Assembly: GCA_018398765.1 (NCBI GenBank)
Contig: JAHBMJ010005824.1
Coordinates: 37,501-64,312 of the forward strand
Length of the DNA stretch: 26,812 nucleotides
Direction: 5' to 3'
Source: Chromera velia
Lineage: Eukaryota; Sar; Chromeraceae
Positions 9,438 through 17,890 of this stretch are shown here, in pieces (position 1 is the stretch's first letter; each line of letters opens with the position of its first letter). A program made the position numbers and the translations under genes. A model generated the notes under the pieces. It saw only the letters and a program-made list of their open reading frames with translations. It ran no database searches and had not been told where the DNA came from.

Positions 9438-11072
9438 GTGCCTGATGCAGAGCTTGAAGAGGAGGAGGAATTTTCAGATTGTCCCCCTCTTTTCTCTTCT
9501 GTGCAGGCACGCCGAGCAATCCGGAAGGGGGCAGTCTGCCATATTCTGCGGTTGCAGACAAGATCCTCTCCCAGTGAGTTCGATGCATGTCGGGTTCAAG
9601 GGCTTCATGAAATACATGAGGGGGAAAAGAATGTGGAGATGAAGGAAAAAGGAAAGGGGGGTAGTGAGACAGTGAATGACTTTCTTTTTTCGCTCCCAGC
9701 TGACCATCCTGTTTTCTCTTCGTCTGATTTGAGTGAGGTGCGTGAGTTTCTTCAAAAACCGTCCGTGTCTGTCAACGTGAAAAGAATTATGGCAAAGAAT
9801 GCAACTCTCGTTCCTGACTCTCTTTCAGGATTATCTCCATCTCGGGGCGAGGGGCTGGATTTCAAGATCGATTTGGAACCCGGCCACCCACCCTCAGTTC
9901 GCCCACCTTACCGTCTTTCTCTTGGTGAGTTGGATGAGCTGAGAAAGTAGGTGGATATATATTTGAAACAGGGATTCATTCGCCCATCATGCTCTCCATA
10001 TGCAGCTCCAGTGTTGTTTGTACAGAAGAAAGACGGAAGCATGAGGATGTGTTGTGATTACACAGGACTGAACAGAATTACAAGCAAAGACAAACTCCCA
10101 CTCCCTCACCCACAAGACCTCATTGATCGGCTACATGGGGCTAAATTCTTCACTGCACTTGATCTCAGACAGTACTACCATCAAATGAGAGTAAGGGAGG
10201 GAGACATCCAGAAAACAGCATTCACGACACGGTATGGAAATTTCGAGTGGTTGGTTGTCTCTTTTGGGTTAATAAACGCTCCATCGGCAGCAATGAGACT
10301 CATTCAGTATGTATTGCATGAGTGTTTGGATCGATACATGTCGGTTTTCATTGATGATATTTTGATTTATTTACGGACAAGAGAAGAGCATGTAAGGCAT
10401 GTGTCTCGGGTTTTGTTTTTGTTGAGACAAGTGAAATTGTTTGCGAAGCTTTTGAAATATCATTTTTTTCAAAGAGACGTTGTTTTTCTTGGATTGAAGA
10501 TTTCAGAAAAGGGAGTGAAACCAGAGAAAAGTAAAATAGAGGAAATTGAGAACTGGCCTGTACCAAAGAGCACGAGTGAATTATATTCTTTTCTCGGCTT
10601 GGCGTCGTGGGTGAGAAGATTTATTTTCGAGTTCAGTAAGAAGGCTGCCCCGATGTATCGCTTGCTAAAAAAGAAGGTGAAGTTTAAATGGAAAAAAGAG
10701 CAGCAAGCGAGTTTCAAGACAGTGAAGGAAACCATAAAGAAAGTGATGGAATTGTTTGTTCCCGAACTCACCCGCCCGTTTGAGGTCTTTGCAGATGCCT
10801 GCGAAAAGACCTCAACACTCGCGGCGGTATTGATGCAGAAGGACCCACAGGTCGGAATTCTGCGTCCGTGTGCCTTCGCGTCAAGAACGATGAGCCCCGC
10901 AGAGAAGAACTACCATATTAAAGACAAAGAATTTTTGGCGTGTATGTTTGCTGTAAAGATTTGGCATCCGTATATCTCTTGCACTACTCAAGTGTGGAGC
11001 GATCATGAATCTTTGAAAACGATCACGTCGACTGCTGATCAGAAATCTCTCCGTGCATGCGTCGTTGGGTGA
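9438..11072 (+). pseudogene. pol: Reverse transcriptase and RNase H of the chromovirus
   Basis: An acidic linker (about 9438-9900) leads to DELRK, then TAG at 9948, then the canonical RT opening (QGFIRPSCSPYAAPVLFVQK, 9966 onward). Later motifs are FTALDLRQYYHQMRV, SFGLINAPS, the catalytic FIDDILIY (Asp codons 10353-10358) and FLGLKISEKGV. RNase H follows with FEVFADA and a late DHESLK (about 11007). Several residues differ from the usual family form: Ser for Pro before FGL, Ile for Thr before NAPS, and Leu for Ser after DDILIY. All three are one C-to-T change away. The frame ends early at TGA 11070, and the missing RNase H end resumes in another frame at 11057, so a single-base indel lies at about 11055-11060. 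Confidence 0.9.
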
Positions 11073-12874
11073 TGTTGTTTGATCAGATTGGAATCGTTCC
11101 TCGCTATGTGCCGGGATCGAAAAATCGGGTGGCGGATGCATTGAGTAGAAAGCCAGAGAGAGAGACAGAGGCAAACAGAGAGACAGAGGAGAAGAGAGAG
11201 ACAGAGACAAATAGAGAGATAAAGGAGAAAAGAGAAACAGAAGCAAACAGAGAGACAGAGGAGAATAGAGAAACAGAGAAGAAAAGAAAAACAGAGGAGG
11301 AAAGAGAAAATGTTGAGGAAAAGAGTGAAAAAGAAGAAGAAGAAGACAGAGAGAAAAGAATTCTGGCGGGAATAGAAATGAGAGTGGACGTGGATGAAGA
11401 GTTCCTGAGAGAGATAAAGAGAGGATACAAGAAGGAAACATTCTTTCAGGAACTGTGTGGGGTGCTTAGGCATCCAGAAGAGCCGGTGCCTCGACACTTG
11501 AGAATAAGAATTCAATTATTCACTTTCATAGATGGCCTCCTGTATTTCAAAAATCGTCTGGCCATCCCTACTGATATATTGCAGAGACAGATCATCTCAG
11601 AGCACTACGACACCATGATGGGCGGACACCTAGGGTCAGAGAAGACTTTCTGGAAGGTGAACAGCAAGTTTTACTGGCCTAACATGTACCGCTCAGTGAA
11701 GAAATACGTGGCTTACTGTGATATATGTCAGAGAGCAAAGCATTCAACACAGAAAAAACCAGGTTTGCTAAATCCGCTGCCCATCCCTGAATTTGCATAT
11801 AAGAGTCTTTCTCTCAACTTCCTGTTTGGTCTGCCGGGGACATTGTATTGGGGAAAGATTGTGGATAGAATTCTGTCTGTGGTTGACCGTCTGTCAAAAG
11901 ATGCATTCTTCATTCCAGTGTGGGAGGAGATCACAGGAGAAGAAACTGCGTCTGTTGTGTTTGAAAGAGTGGTGTGTTCTGTTGGCATATTTTGGTTGCT
12001 CGTCTCTGATCGTGATCCTTGCTTTATTTCTGCCTTCTGGCGAGAGTTACAGAAGCTGTGGAATTCAAAAATAAAAATGAGTTCCTCTCGACACCCACAG
12101 ACAGACGGACAGATAGAGAGAGACAATAAGACGATCAGGGAGATGTTGCGATGTTTCGTGATGGACCATCAGGAAGATTGGGCCGAGGCTTTGCCTGCAT
12201 GTAATTTTGCCTACAGAGACAGTGTTCATCCTGTGACTGGTCTCTCACCTTACAGATTCACGCATAGGTTTGATCCAATTCGTCTGCCTGCAGTGCCGGT
12301 CAGGGGAAGCTCGCTGTCGCCTTCTGCAGCGGACTTCGTCGCAAGGCACAAGGCAGAGATCGCCCAGGCGAAGGAATTGTTGGAGCGGGCCAGAGAGACA
12401 GCAGCCCGCTATTATGATCGATACCGCAGGGAATTGGAAGTTGGTCCTAGAGATTGGGTTTTGGTGCACAGAAAGTTCTTTGAACAAGAAAAGAGACCGG
12501 AAGGACAAAAAAGAAAGTTGGAGCCAATTTGGTTTGGTCCCTTTGAGGTAGAGAGAATGGTGACAAGAGGGGCGTATGAGCTTATCTTCCCAGCAGGTGT
12601 GCGCATTCACCCTGTAGTGAATGTAAGCTATTTGAAGAAGTATGTTAGAGAGCTGGGAGATCCTCCACCTGCAGTCAGACTCCCTAGATTTGAAGGACCA
12701 GAATATGAAGTGGAGGAGGTATTGGAATGGAGAAAAATCGGTGGAAAGTCGCATTATTTGGTGAGATGGAAGGGATTCAGAAAGGAAAATGCCTCATGGG
12801 AACCGGCAGAAAATCTTTTATGTGCAAAAGAAGCAATTGCCGACTTCAAGAGAAGAAGAATGCAAAGGAAGTGA
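11057..12874 (+). pseudogene. pol: RNase H end, charged repeat, integrase and chromodomain
   Basis: It opens with the typical end of RNase H (RRWVMLFDQ ... NRVADALSRK). A Glu/Arg/Thr-rich repeat (11151 to about 11360) follows. Integrase has the zinc-binding HHCC (His 11603 and 11627, Cys 11717 and 11726). In the DDE core the first acidic residue, expected in an S-x-D-F context, is Asn (AAC, 11816-11818). The second Asp is present (VSDRDPCF, 12008) and so is the Glu (QTDGQIERDN, 12116). A GPF-type C-terminal domain (WFGPFEVERM, about 12529) precedes a chromodomain (12704 to about 12865) with YEVEEVLEWR, HYLVRWKGF and ASWEP, so its three cage aromatics are intact. The frame is open to TGA 12872. 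Integrase would join the cDNA to host DNA, but the Asp-to-Asn change should abolish catalysis. Confidence 0.92.
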
Positions 12875-13131
12875 GGCCTGGGAGTGGATAGGCATGTGTG
12901 AGGGATGAGTTAGAGAAGGAGTTAGTAGAAAAGTTAGTGAGCTTCAAGGTGAGAGACAAATTAAGTAGGTGTGGACAAGCTGGACAAAGGAGGTGGTGGT
13001 GGGTAGGTGACTGGTTGGATCTGGTCGGTCGTGACATACCGACGTCCATGCATATTTCTCAACTGATTGATGCAGGCCTGAGTACTCAGCCAAGGAACTG
13101 AGCGTGGACGTCAGTTTGGCGGACGGGCATG
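12875..13131 (+). other. 3' untranslated part of the chromovirus
   Basis: No open frame of interest is seen. A classical long polypurine tract directly before the 3' LTR is missing; the last bases before 13132 are mixed. The 14-mer GGCATGTGTGAGGG that spans the internal/3' LTR junction (13126-13139) also occurs at 12891-12904, followed by a purine-rich stretch. Confidence 0.6.
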
Positions 13132-13450
13132 TGTGAGGGGCGTGCCTGGGGCTGAGACGTCGGGCTGTACATGTGGCGGCGCAAGAGGTGCTGCCGGGGC
13201 GTGAGCGCGCATAGTATAGGTACCGGGACCAGCTCGGAGACGGCTTGCCACCGGGCTACGAGCGCGCGCGATCAAATCAATTTTAGTGAAGGCTGCTATG
13301 GGACGAGGCCAAATAAATGCAGTTAATGGTTCGAGCAGCCTGGTGCATGAAGTGATCAACAGACTGTTTGACTGGCTAGATTGAACACTGACGCTTCTAG
13401 GTCAGACGTACCTTCGGATAACCATATAGCCTTGTACTGTTCATCTTACA
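13132..13450 (+). repeat. 3' LTR of the chromovirus (319 bp)
   Basis: Gapless match to 7235-7553 with 12 transitions. It begins TG and ends CA. AATAAA recurs at the equivalent place (about 13312-13317). Confidence 0.95.
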
Positions 13451-13455
13451 CTATA
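13451..13455. repeat. Right target-site duplication CTATA
   Basis: Identical to 7230-7234 and directly abuts the 3' LTR. Confidence 0.85.
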
Positions 13456-13568
13456 GCTAGTACTATAGCCTACTAGATAGCCTACTAGCTGTTCCTGGGT
13501 ATTCCATGTTTTTTTTTTTTTTAACGTACAAAAGGTGAATTCTACGAATAACCGGCCAGCCTGGACTA

Positions 13569-13755
13569 GAAAGAAAAAAAAGGGGGGGGGAGAAAGAAAG
13601 AAGGAAAGAGAGAGAGTCTCAGAGAGAAAGGAAGGAAGGAAGGAGAGAAGGAAGGAAGGAGAGAAGGAAGGAAAGAAAAAAAGAAAAGAGGCAGACAAAG
13701 GAGAAGAAAAAGAACAAGAAACAACAATGTGAATGAATCCATCAGAGAAAGACAC

Positions 13756-13790
<35 letters not shown>

Positions 13791-14244
13791 GGCAGCTAGA
13801 GAGAGAGAGAGAANNNNNNNNNNNNNNNNNNNNNNNNNNNNNNNNNNNNNNNNNNNNNNNNNNNNNNNNNNNNNNNNNNNNNNNNNNNNNNNNNNNNNNN
13901 NNNNNNNNNNNNNNNNNNNNNNNNNNNNNNNNNNNNNNNNNNNNNNNNNNNNNNNNNNNNNNNNNGGGGGGGGAGGAAGGAAGGGAGAAAGCAAGAAAAA
14001 AAGCAAGAAAGTAAGCAAGAAAGTAAGCAAGAAAGAAAGAAAGAAAGAAAAAAGGCAGGAAGCAAGGAAGAAAGAAAAGAAAAGAAAAAAAAAAGGAAAG
14101 AAGGAAGAAAGGAAGGAAGGAGGAAAGGAAACAAAGAAAGAAAAACAGAAAGAAAGCAGCAACGAAGAAAGAAAGGAACAAAAAAAGAATAAAGGAAGGA
14201 AGGAAGGAAGGAAGAAAGAAAGAAAGAAAGGAAGGAAGGAAGGA

Positions 14245-14276
<32 letters not shown>

Positions 14277-14428
14277 AAAAAAGACTCAAAGAAAGAAAGC
14301 AGTGAAGCAATGAAGGAAGGGACGAACGAACGAACGAAAGAAAGAGGAGACTGAGAGAGAGTGAGGGAAATAGAGAGTGAGAAAGAGAGATTGACACAGA
14401 CAGAGACACACAAAAAAGAAAGAGAGAC

Positions 14429-14471
<43 letters not shown>

Positions 14472-14572
14472 CAGAGACAGAGACAGAGACAGAGACAGAG
14501 AGAGAGAGAGAGAAACAGACAGACAGACAGACAGACAGACAGATATGCAGAGACAGAGGCAGAGATAGAGGA

Positions 14573-14613
<41 letters not shown>

Positions 14614-14750
14614 GCAAGAGAGAGAGAGAGCAAACAACGGAGGGCAGGAAGGTCAGCAGAAGGGAAGATGATGCAACCGGAAAAAAGAAAAGGAGAGGAA
14701 CTGAAAGGAAAGGAAAGGAAAGGAAAGGAAAGAAAGGGGAAAAGCAAGCT
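13569..14750 (+). repeat. Purine-only simple-sequence tract (GAAA, GGAA, GACA, GA repeats)
   Basis: For almost 1.2 kb the plus strand is nearly free of pyrimidines apart from C in GACA blocks. It mixes GAAA, GGAA, GAAGG, GACAGA, AACG and GA units. Long Ser/Leu/Phe frames on the minus strand and Lys/Glu/Arg frames on the plus strand are composition artefacts. Such homopurine DNA can form triplex structures and is hard to sequence, which explains the gap inside it. Confidence 0.95.
13814..13965. other. Assembly gap (152 N)
   Basis: A run of N interrupts the purine tract between a GA run and a G run. The true length of the tract is therefore unknown. Confidence 1.
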
Positions 14751-15261
14751 CGCTCCTCTGTTGCTTTCCTTTTGATAATGACTTGTCAACTGCACAAAAG
14801 GTCCAATTCAACCACAGCTAGGCGTCATGCGCTGCACGCAGAGCTGTCTGCCTGCTTGCCTGCATGCTTGTTTGTTGAAGAAAAATGAATAATCGTACTT
14901 GAGGCCTCGGGAATCGCCTGCCGACCGACCGACTGACTCAAGCAGGTGAATTCAAACACAAGACTCTTCAAAAAAAGACCCCCGACAGTCTGTTTTGTTT
15001 TTCCTTTCACAGAAGAAAGAAATAGGTATCGAAAGAGAGAGAGCTTGGGCGGGGGATCGACTTTCCTTTTGGGTTTCCCTTCAACTCTCTCTCTGGCAGG
15101 CTGGACTCCGTTCATTCCCCACCTCCTTTCTTACTGTGGTGCTCTAGAAGAAAGGAAACGGACGGAGGAAGGCGTCTGCTCGACTGTGCGCCTTCTCACT
15201 GTCTGCTCTCATTTCGTCCCTCTCTCCTTTTTTCCTACATCTCGCAGTCGGTCTCTGTCTC
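14751..15261. other. Region downstream of the L10 gene; no gene recognised
   Basis: Mixed sequence with short runs such as CTGCCTGCTTGCCTGC (about 14849). Open frames are short with no recognisable motifs. Part of it must be the 3' untranslated region of the minus-strand L10 gene; no AATAAA-type signal stands out. Confidence 0.5.
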
Positions 15262-16152
15262 TCATGGGTTTTTGAATAACCCCGGCTCGTTCTGCCTTTT
15301 CTCTTCGTCTGCAACTGCCATCTTGATGGCCCGCGCCAATTTGGTTGGTACTGCGTTGACACTCCTTGCCACTTTTGTTGGCACGGCCTTAATCGACCCT
15401 GCAACTTTTCCTATCAACTCCAACCTGCCTGGCAATTGGACGACCGCCTTGACTTCATCTAGAGATTTCAATTTAGACCCGTCAAATGCCCCCCCCAGGA
15501 TCGGATTCTTTCTTGCAAAGTCCTCGTGCTCTTTGCAAAACTTGTTCCACGAATCCATCACCTTCTTCTTATCCTCCAAATCCAAGACGAACATGTAGTA
15601 GTTCTGCTGTTCTAGGTCGTCAAGACACTCAAATTTCGTGCCCTTCGCTGCCACCCGAAAAACAGTGTTCTTGATCAGCATCACCTTCGCAGTCTCGGGG
15701 AGAAAGTCTTTCTTCAACTTACAAATAATATTCGGTCCCACTGCACCCCCCTTGAACACAATGACGAATGACGAATTCGCCATCAGCGTGTCAAGTTTGC
15801 CTATCGTGTCCTCCCTCCCTACTTTAGAGCGTCTCCACCTTGTCGCTCTCCTTCTGAGAAGACCCGGCCGTCCCCTCTTGTACAGAACGCTCAGACCGTC
15901 GGAGGACAGAGGGACATCCCAAGACGGGGGAAGATCGGAGGATGGACGGAAGAGTGACCGTCTGTCTCTCCACAATTGTCTCTCAGCCTGAGGAAATGGC
16001 GTGAGAAATCCCCGTGAAGAGAGGAGCAGAGGTCGAGAAAATCGGTCCAACTCATCGAACACCTGAGCTGATGACAGAGCTGCCACAGCTAGAACGCCAA
16101 GTAATACATGAAAAGGCGACCACATCGTTCTAGTCACGTATGGTTGTTTCAT
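15262..16152 (-). CDS. rplJ: Plastid-targeted 50S ribosomal protein L10 (uL10)
   Basis: The intact 296-codon frame has no intron. Residues about 112-280 match bacterial L10: a start such as GREDTIGKLDTLMANSS, the hallmark KNTVFRVAAKGT (161-172), an acidic Y-M-F-V-L-D strand, GGAFDG, then QLPGRLELIGKVAG before the C-terminal helix. L10 anchors the L7/L12 stalk, which recruits translation factors to the large subunit. Residues 10-30 (MWSPFHVLLGVLAVAALSSAQ) form a hydrophobic signal peptide. Residues 31-110 are a Ser/Arg-rich leader low in acidic residues near its end, as expected of a transit peptide. This two-part leader indicates a complex plastid rather than a mitochondrion. Met1 (16152) or Met10 (16125) could be the start; Met10 puts the hydrophobic core nearer the N terminus. 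Residues 255-265 and 266-276 are an 11-residue repeat (KAVPTKVARSV / NAVPTKLARAI), a plausible pair of L7/L12 docking sites. An unrelated purine tract and satellite DNA flank the gene. Confidence 0.93.
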   Translation of the reverse strand: MKQPYVTRTMWSPFHVLLGVLAVAALSSAQVFDELDRFSRPLLLSSRGFLTPFPQAERQLWRDRRSLFRPSSDLPPSWDVPLSSDGLSVLYKRGRPGLLRRRATRWRRSKVGREDTIGKLDTLMANSSFVIVFKGGAVGPNIICKLKKDFLPETAKVMLIKNTVFRVAAKGTKFECLDDLEQQNYYMFVLDLEDKKKVMDSWNKFCKEHEDFARKNPILGGAFDGSKLKSLDEVKAVVQLPGRLELIGKVAGSIKAVPTKVARSVNAVPTKLARAIKMAVADEEKRQNEPGLFKNP

Positions 16153-16512
16153 GCCCTGTGTCTCGGAAGGGCTTCAGGGCTCAACTGAGCCGCCGAGCGA
16201 AGAGGCGAACAACACACCTTCCACAACGGCGTCTCGCAACTCTCTGTTCAGTCCTTAACGAAGGGGTGACAGCCCAAACAAAAAAATTCCTCCCGTCTCT
16301 TCAAGTGATTACCCTACGCACAGATGAATGAAGGCTGGAGGGTCTCTTCATGCTCTGCTAGAGCTGAAAAGAGACACCTGTTGTCCTGCGGTTGCTTTTT
16401 CTACCGTTGCCGATCGGGACCGCGGGCCGCGGACAAAATGTGCGCGCGCGAGAAAACCCCGGCCCGGAGAGAGCGGCTAAGCTGCGGCTTTAATTAAGAG
16501 CACTATAGCTGG
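16153..16512. other. Upstream region of the L10 gene
   Basis: This holds the presumed 5' untranslated region and promoter of the minus-strand L10 gene. A GC-rich near-palindrome (CCGCGGGCCGCGG, about 16420-16433) and a CG-alternating run follow at about 16441-16452. I see no TATA box or known regulatory site. Confidence 0.4.
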
Positions 16513-16652
16513 CCTATCAAAAAAGTGAGCCGGTGAAGATATCACCTGGACAATCCTGCACGGACATACCTAGACCGGCCGTCAAATATATCGGTGGTCA
16601 GTCAAAATATATGTAGTTGGCCCGTCAAAAAAGTGAGCCGGTGAAGATCACC
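16513..16652 (+). repeat. Two copies of a ~33-bp direct repeat with GGCCNGTCAAA motifs
   Basis: CAAAAAAGTGAGCCGGTGAA followed by GAT(AT)CACC occurs at about 16518-16547 and 16625-16651. Between the copies lie further GTCAAA-containing words (about 16579 and 16600). GGCCCGTCAAA at 16619 recurs at 23531 and 23548, on the far side of the satellite region. Confidence 0.75.
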
Positions 16653-16829
16653 ATCGTCGTATCCCCCTAGCTCTTCTGTCTAGAAAAAGGCTGAAAAGAG
16701 AGGTAGAACACAGCTTCGAAGAAGAAAAATAACACAGAATTGACTGAGACTGAAGGTGTTGTTCAGTTCCTGTCTAACCTTCAAAATAACAGGTTCTGTC
16801 TCCTTCCAGTTCTGCCTAGGCTCTGGACG
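16653..16829. other. Short unannotated spacer
   Basis: No gene, repeat or recognisable site is seen. Confidence 0.5.
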
Positions 16830-17429
16830 TTCGGTTGGTCCGCTCTTGTCCCTGCTGGTACTTGCTAGTCCCTCCCGGGCATAACCACCAGGCCCTTCGT
16901 ATCATTTCGTCTGTGGGCCCCCAGTCGCGTCATTTCCTCGGAATGGTGTTGCGTTATGTATCTTTGGGTATCAGTCTCCATTTTGGTTGTTGGTTCAGTT
17001 GTTTGGCCCCCCTCAGTCCACCCGAGAGGCCCGTCAGGGCGTGCCATAGTGAGCCTCCCTTAGTTGCCCTCACTCCATCGCATGGGCCTTTCTCATTCCA
17101 CTTGTGGAGAAATCAAGGGGGATGGAGTCGGTTTACAAAATCTGGCAAACAGATAAATGGAGTCCGTGGAGATGAGCCCAGGGCCTGCCACTGGTTTATA
17201 TTCCCCTGATAACCGAGGGAGATAGAGTCGGTACCAGTACGGAGTTATCACAGTGGTCTGTGGATGCAAGGAGAGAGAGGTGAAAAGGCTGTCCACTGCA
17301 TGATCTCACTGGTTTTGTCTCTTTAGAAATCGCTTTAGATGGAGTCGCTTCCAATGTAACAACAGTTTTTGAGGTGTCCTGAGGTGCGTGTCTTAGGGCT
17401 GAGCTGGTTACGCAGCGGATGTGGTGTAC
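16830..17429 (+). repeat. Left, diverged part of the composite satellite (gamma- and beta-type units)
   Basis: About 16990-17100 carries gamma-type words (CAGTCCACCCGAGAGGCCCGTCAGGGCG, written here as CAGTCCACC and GCCCGTCAG, plus GAGCCTCCCTTAG). About 17118-17280 carries beta-type words (GGATGGAGTCGG, AAATGGAGTCCG, GGGAGATAGAGTCGG). The copies are more diverged than those beyond 20300. The segment is contiguous with the array at 19903 if the LTR-flanked element is removed. Open frames here are not genes. Confidence 0.7.
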
Positions 17430-17890
17430 TGCTTTGTCCCTTCTGTCCGGCCACCTTATGGCGTCCAAACAGAAGGTAAAGTGAGGATAAGAACCTTAGG
17501 AAGAATCTGATCTAGAAGAAGAACGTGAGCAACCCTCAGTCAGGCAACAGTTTACAGAAAGTTTATCTCTAGAGCGATCTGGGATTCCAATTAGCTGGAT
17601 TTATTCTATCATACACGGTTTCTGCTCATTCCTCTCTCTCAGATTCTAGAGCTCTCTTGATCTGTGATGAACAGACATCAGACTCAAACGATACTATCCG
17701 TTCCTTGAGTAATATGTTGCATGCTTAAATATAAAGGTCAGACTCGATCGACTTCAACAACTTTGATTGACGCGTGCGACACGTATGAAACAAAGCGCGG
17801 TGGCGGAGCCTGGCGTTGGCACGCGGGCTCATTCAGATATACAGCACATGCGAGGGTCCAGAGGGTGGCGCCACAGGGAAGGACTCCACA
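17430..17890 (+). repeat. First LTR of the non-coding element (461 bp)
   Basis: Matches 19458-19898 along its whole length, with scattered substitutions and about 20 extra bases near 17800-17825. It carries a TATA-like ATATAAAGG (17729-17737) and, near its start, an inverted repeat CCTTCTGT...ACAGAAGG (about 17439-17476), both conserved in the other copy. GAAACAAAGCG precedes the indel. Confidence 0.88.

Larger units (their letters stand above)
7235..13450 (+). mobile_element. Full-length Ty3/gypsy chromovirus LTR retrotransposon, degenerate
   Basis: The 6,216-bp element has two 319-bp direct LTRs, flanking CTATA duplications and a primer-binding site 2 bp inside the 5' LTR. Coding order is gag, zinc knuckle, protease, RT, RNase H, integrase, chromodomain. 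The integrase-last order defines Ty3/gypsy, and the C-terminal chromodomain defines a chromovirus, whose chromodomain typically targets integration to modified chromatin. If stops are ignored, one frame runs from gag through protease (7661 to about 9430), RT follows in a second frame and integrase in a third, so the ancestor probably had a single gag-pol frame. The copy cannot be autonomous: stops interrupt gag, protease and the start of RT, frames shift near 9410-9443 and 11055-11060, and an integrase catalytic Asp is lost. The surviving TSD shows that this copy was not rearranged after insertion. Confidence 0.97.

Noticed and set aside
10881-11515. Minus-strand Leu/Ser/Phe frames of 158-186 codons
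   Set aside because: They are the antisense of the Glu/Arg-rich repeat between RNase H and integrase.
12245-12754. Minus-strand 169-codon frame
   Set aside because: It is antisense to the integrase and chromodomain coding frame and has no motif of its own.
13441-14637. Very long minus-strand Ser/Leu/Phe-rich open frames and plus-strand Lys/Glu/Arg frames
   Set aside because: They are the translation of the purine simple-sequence tract and run through the N gap; low-complexity repeats stay open by chance.
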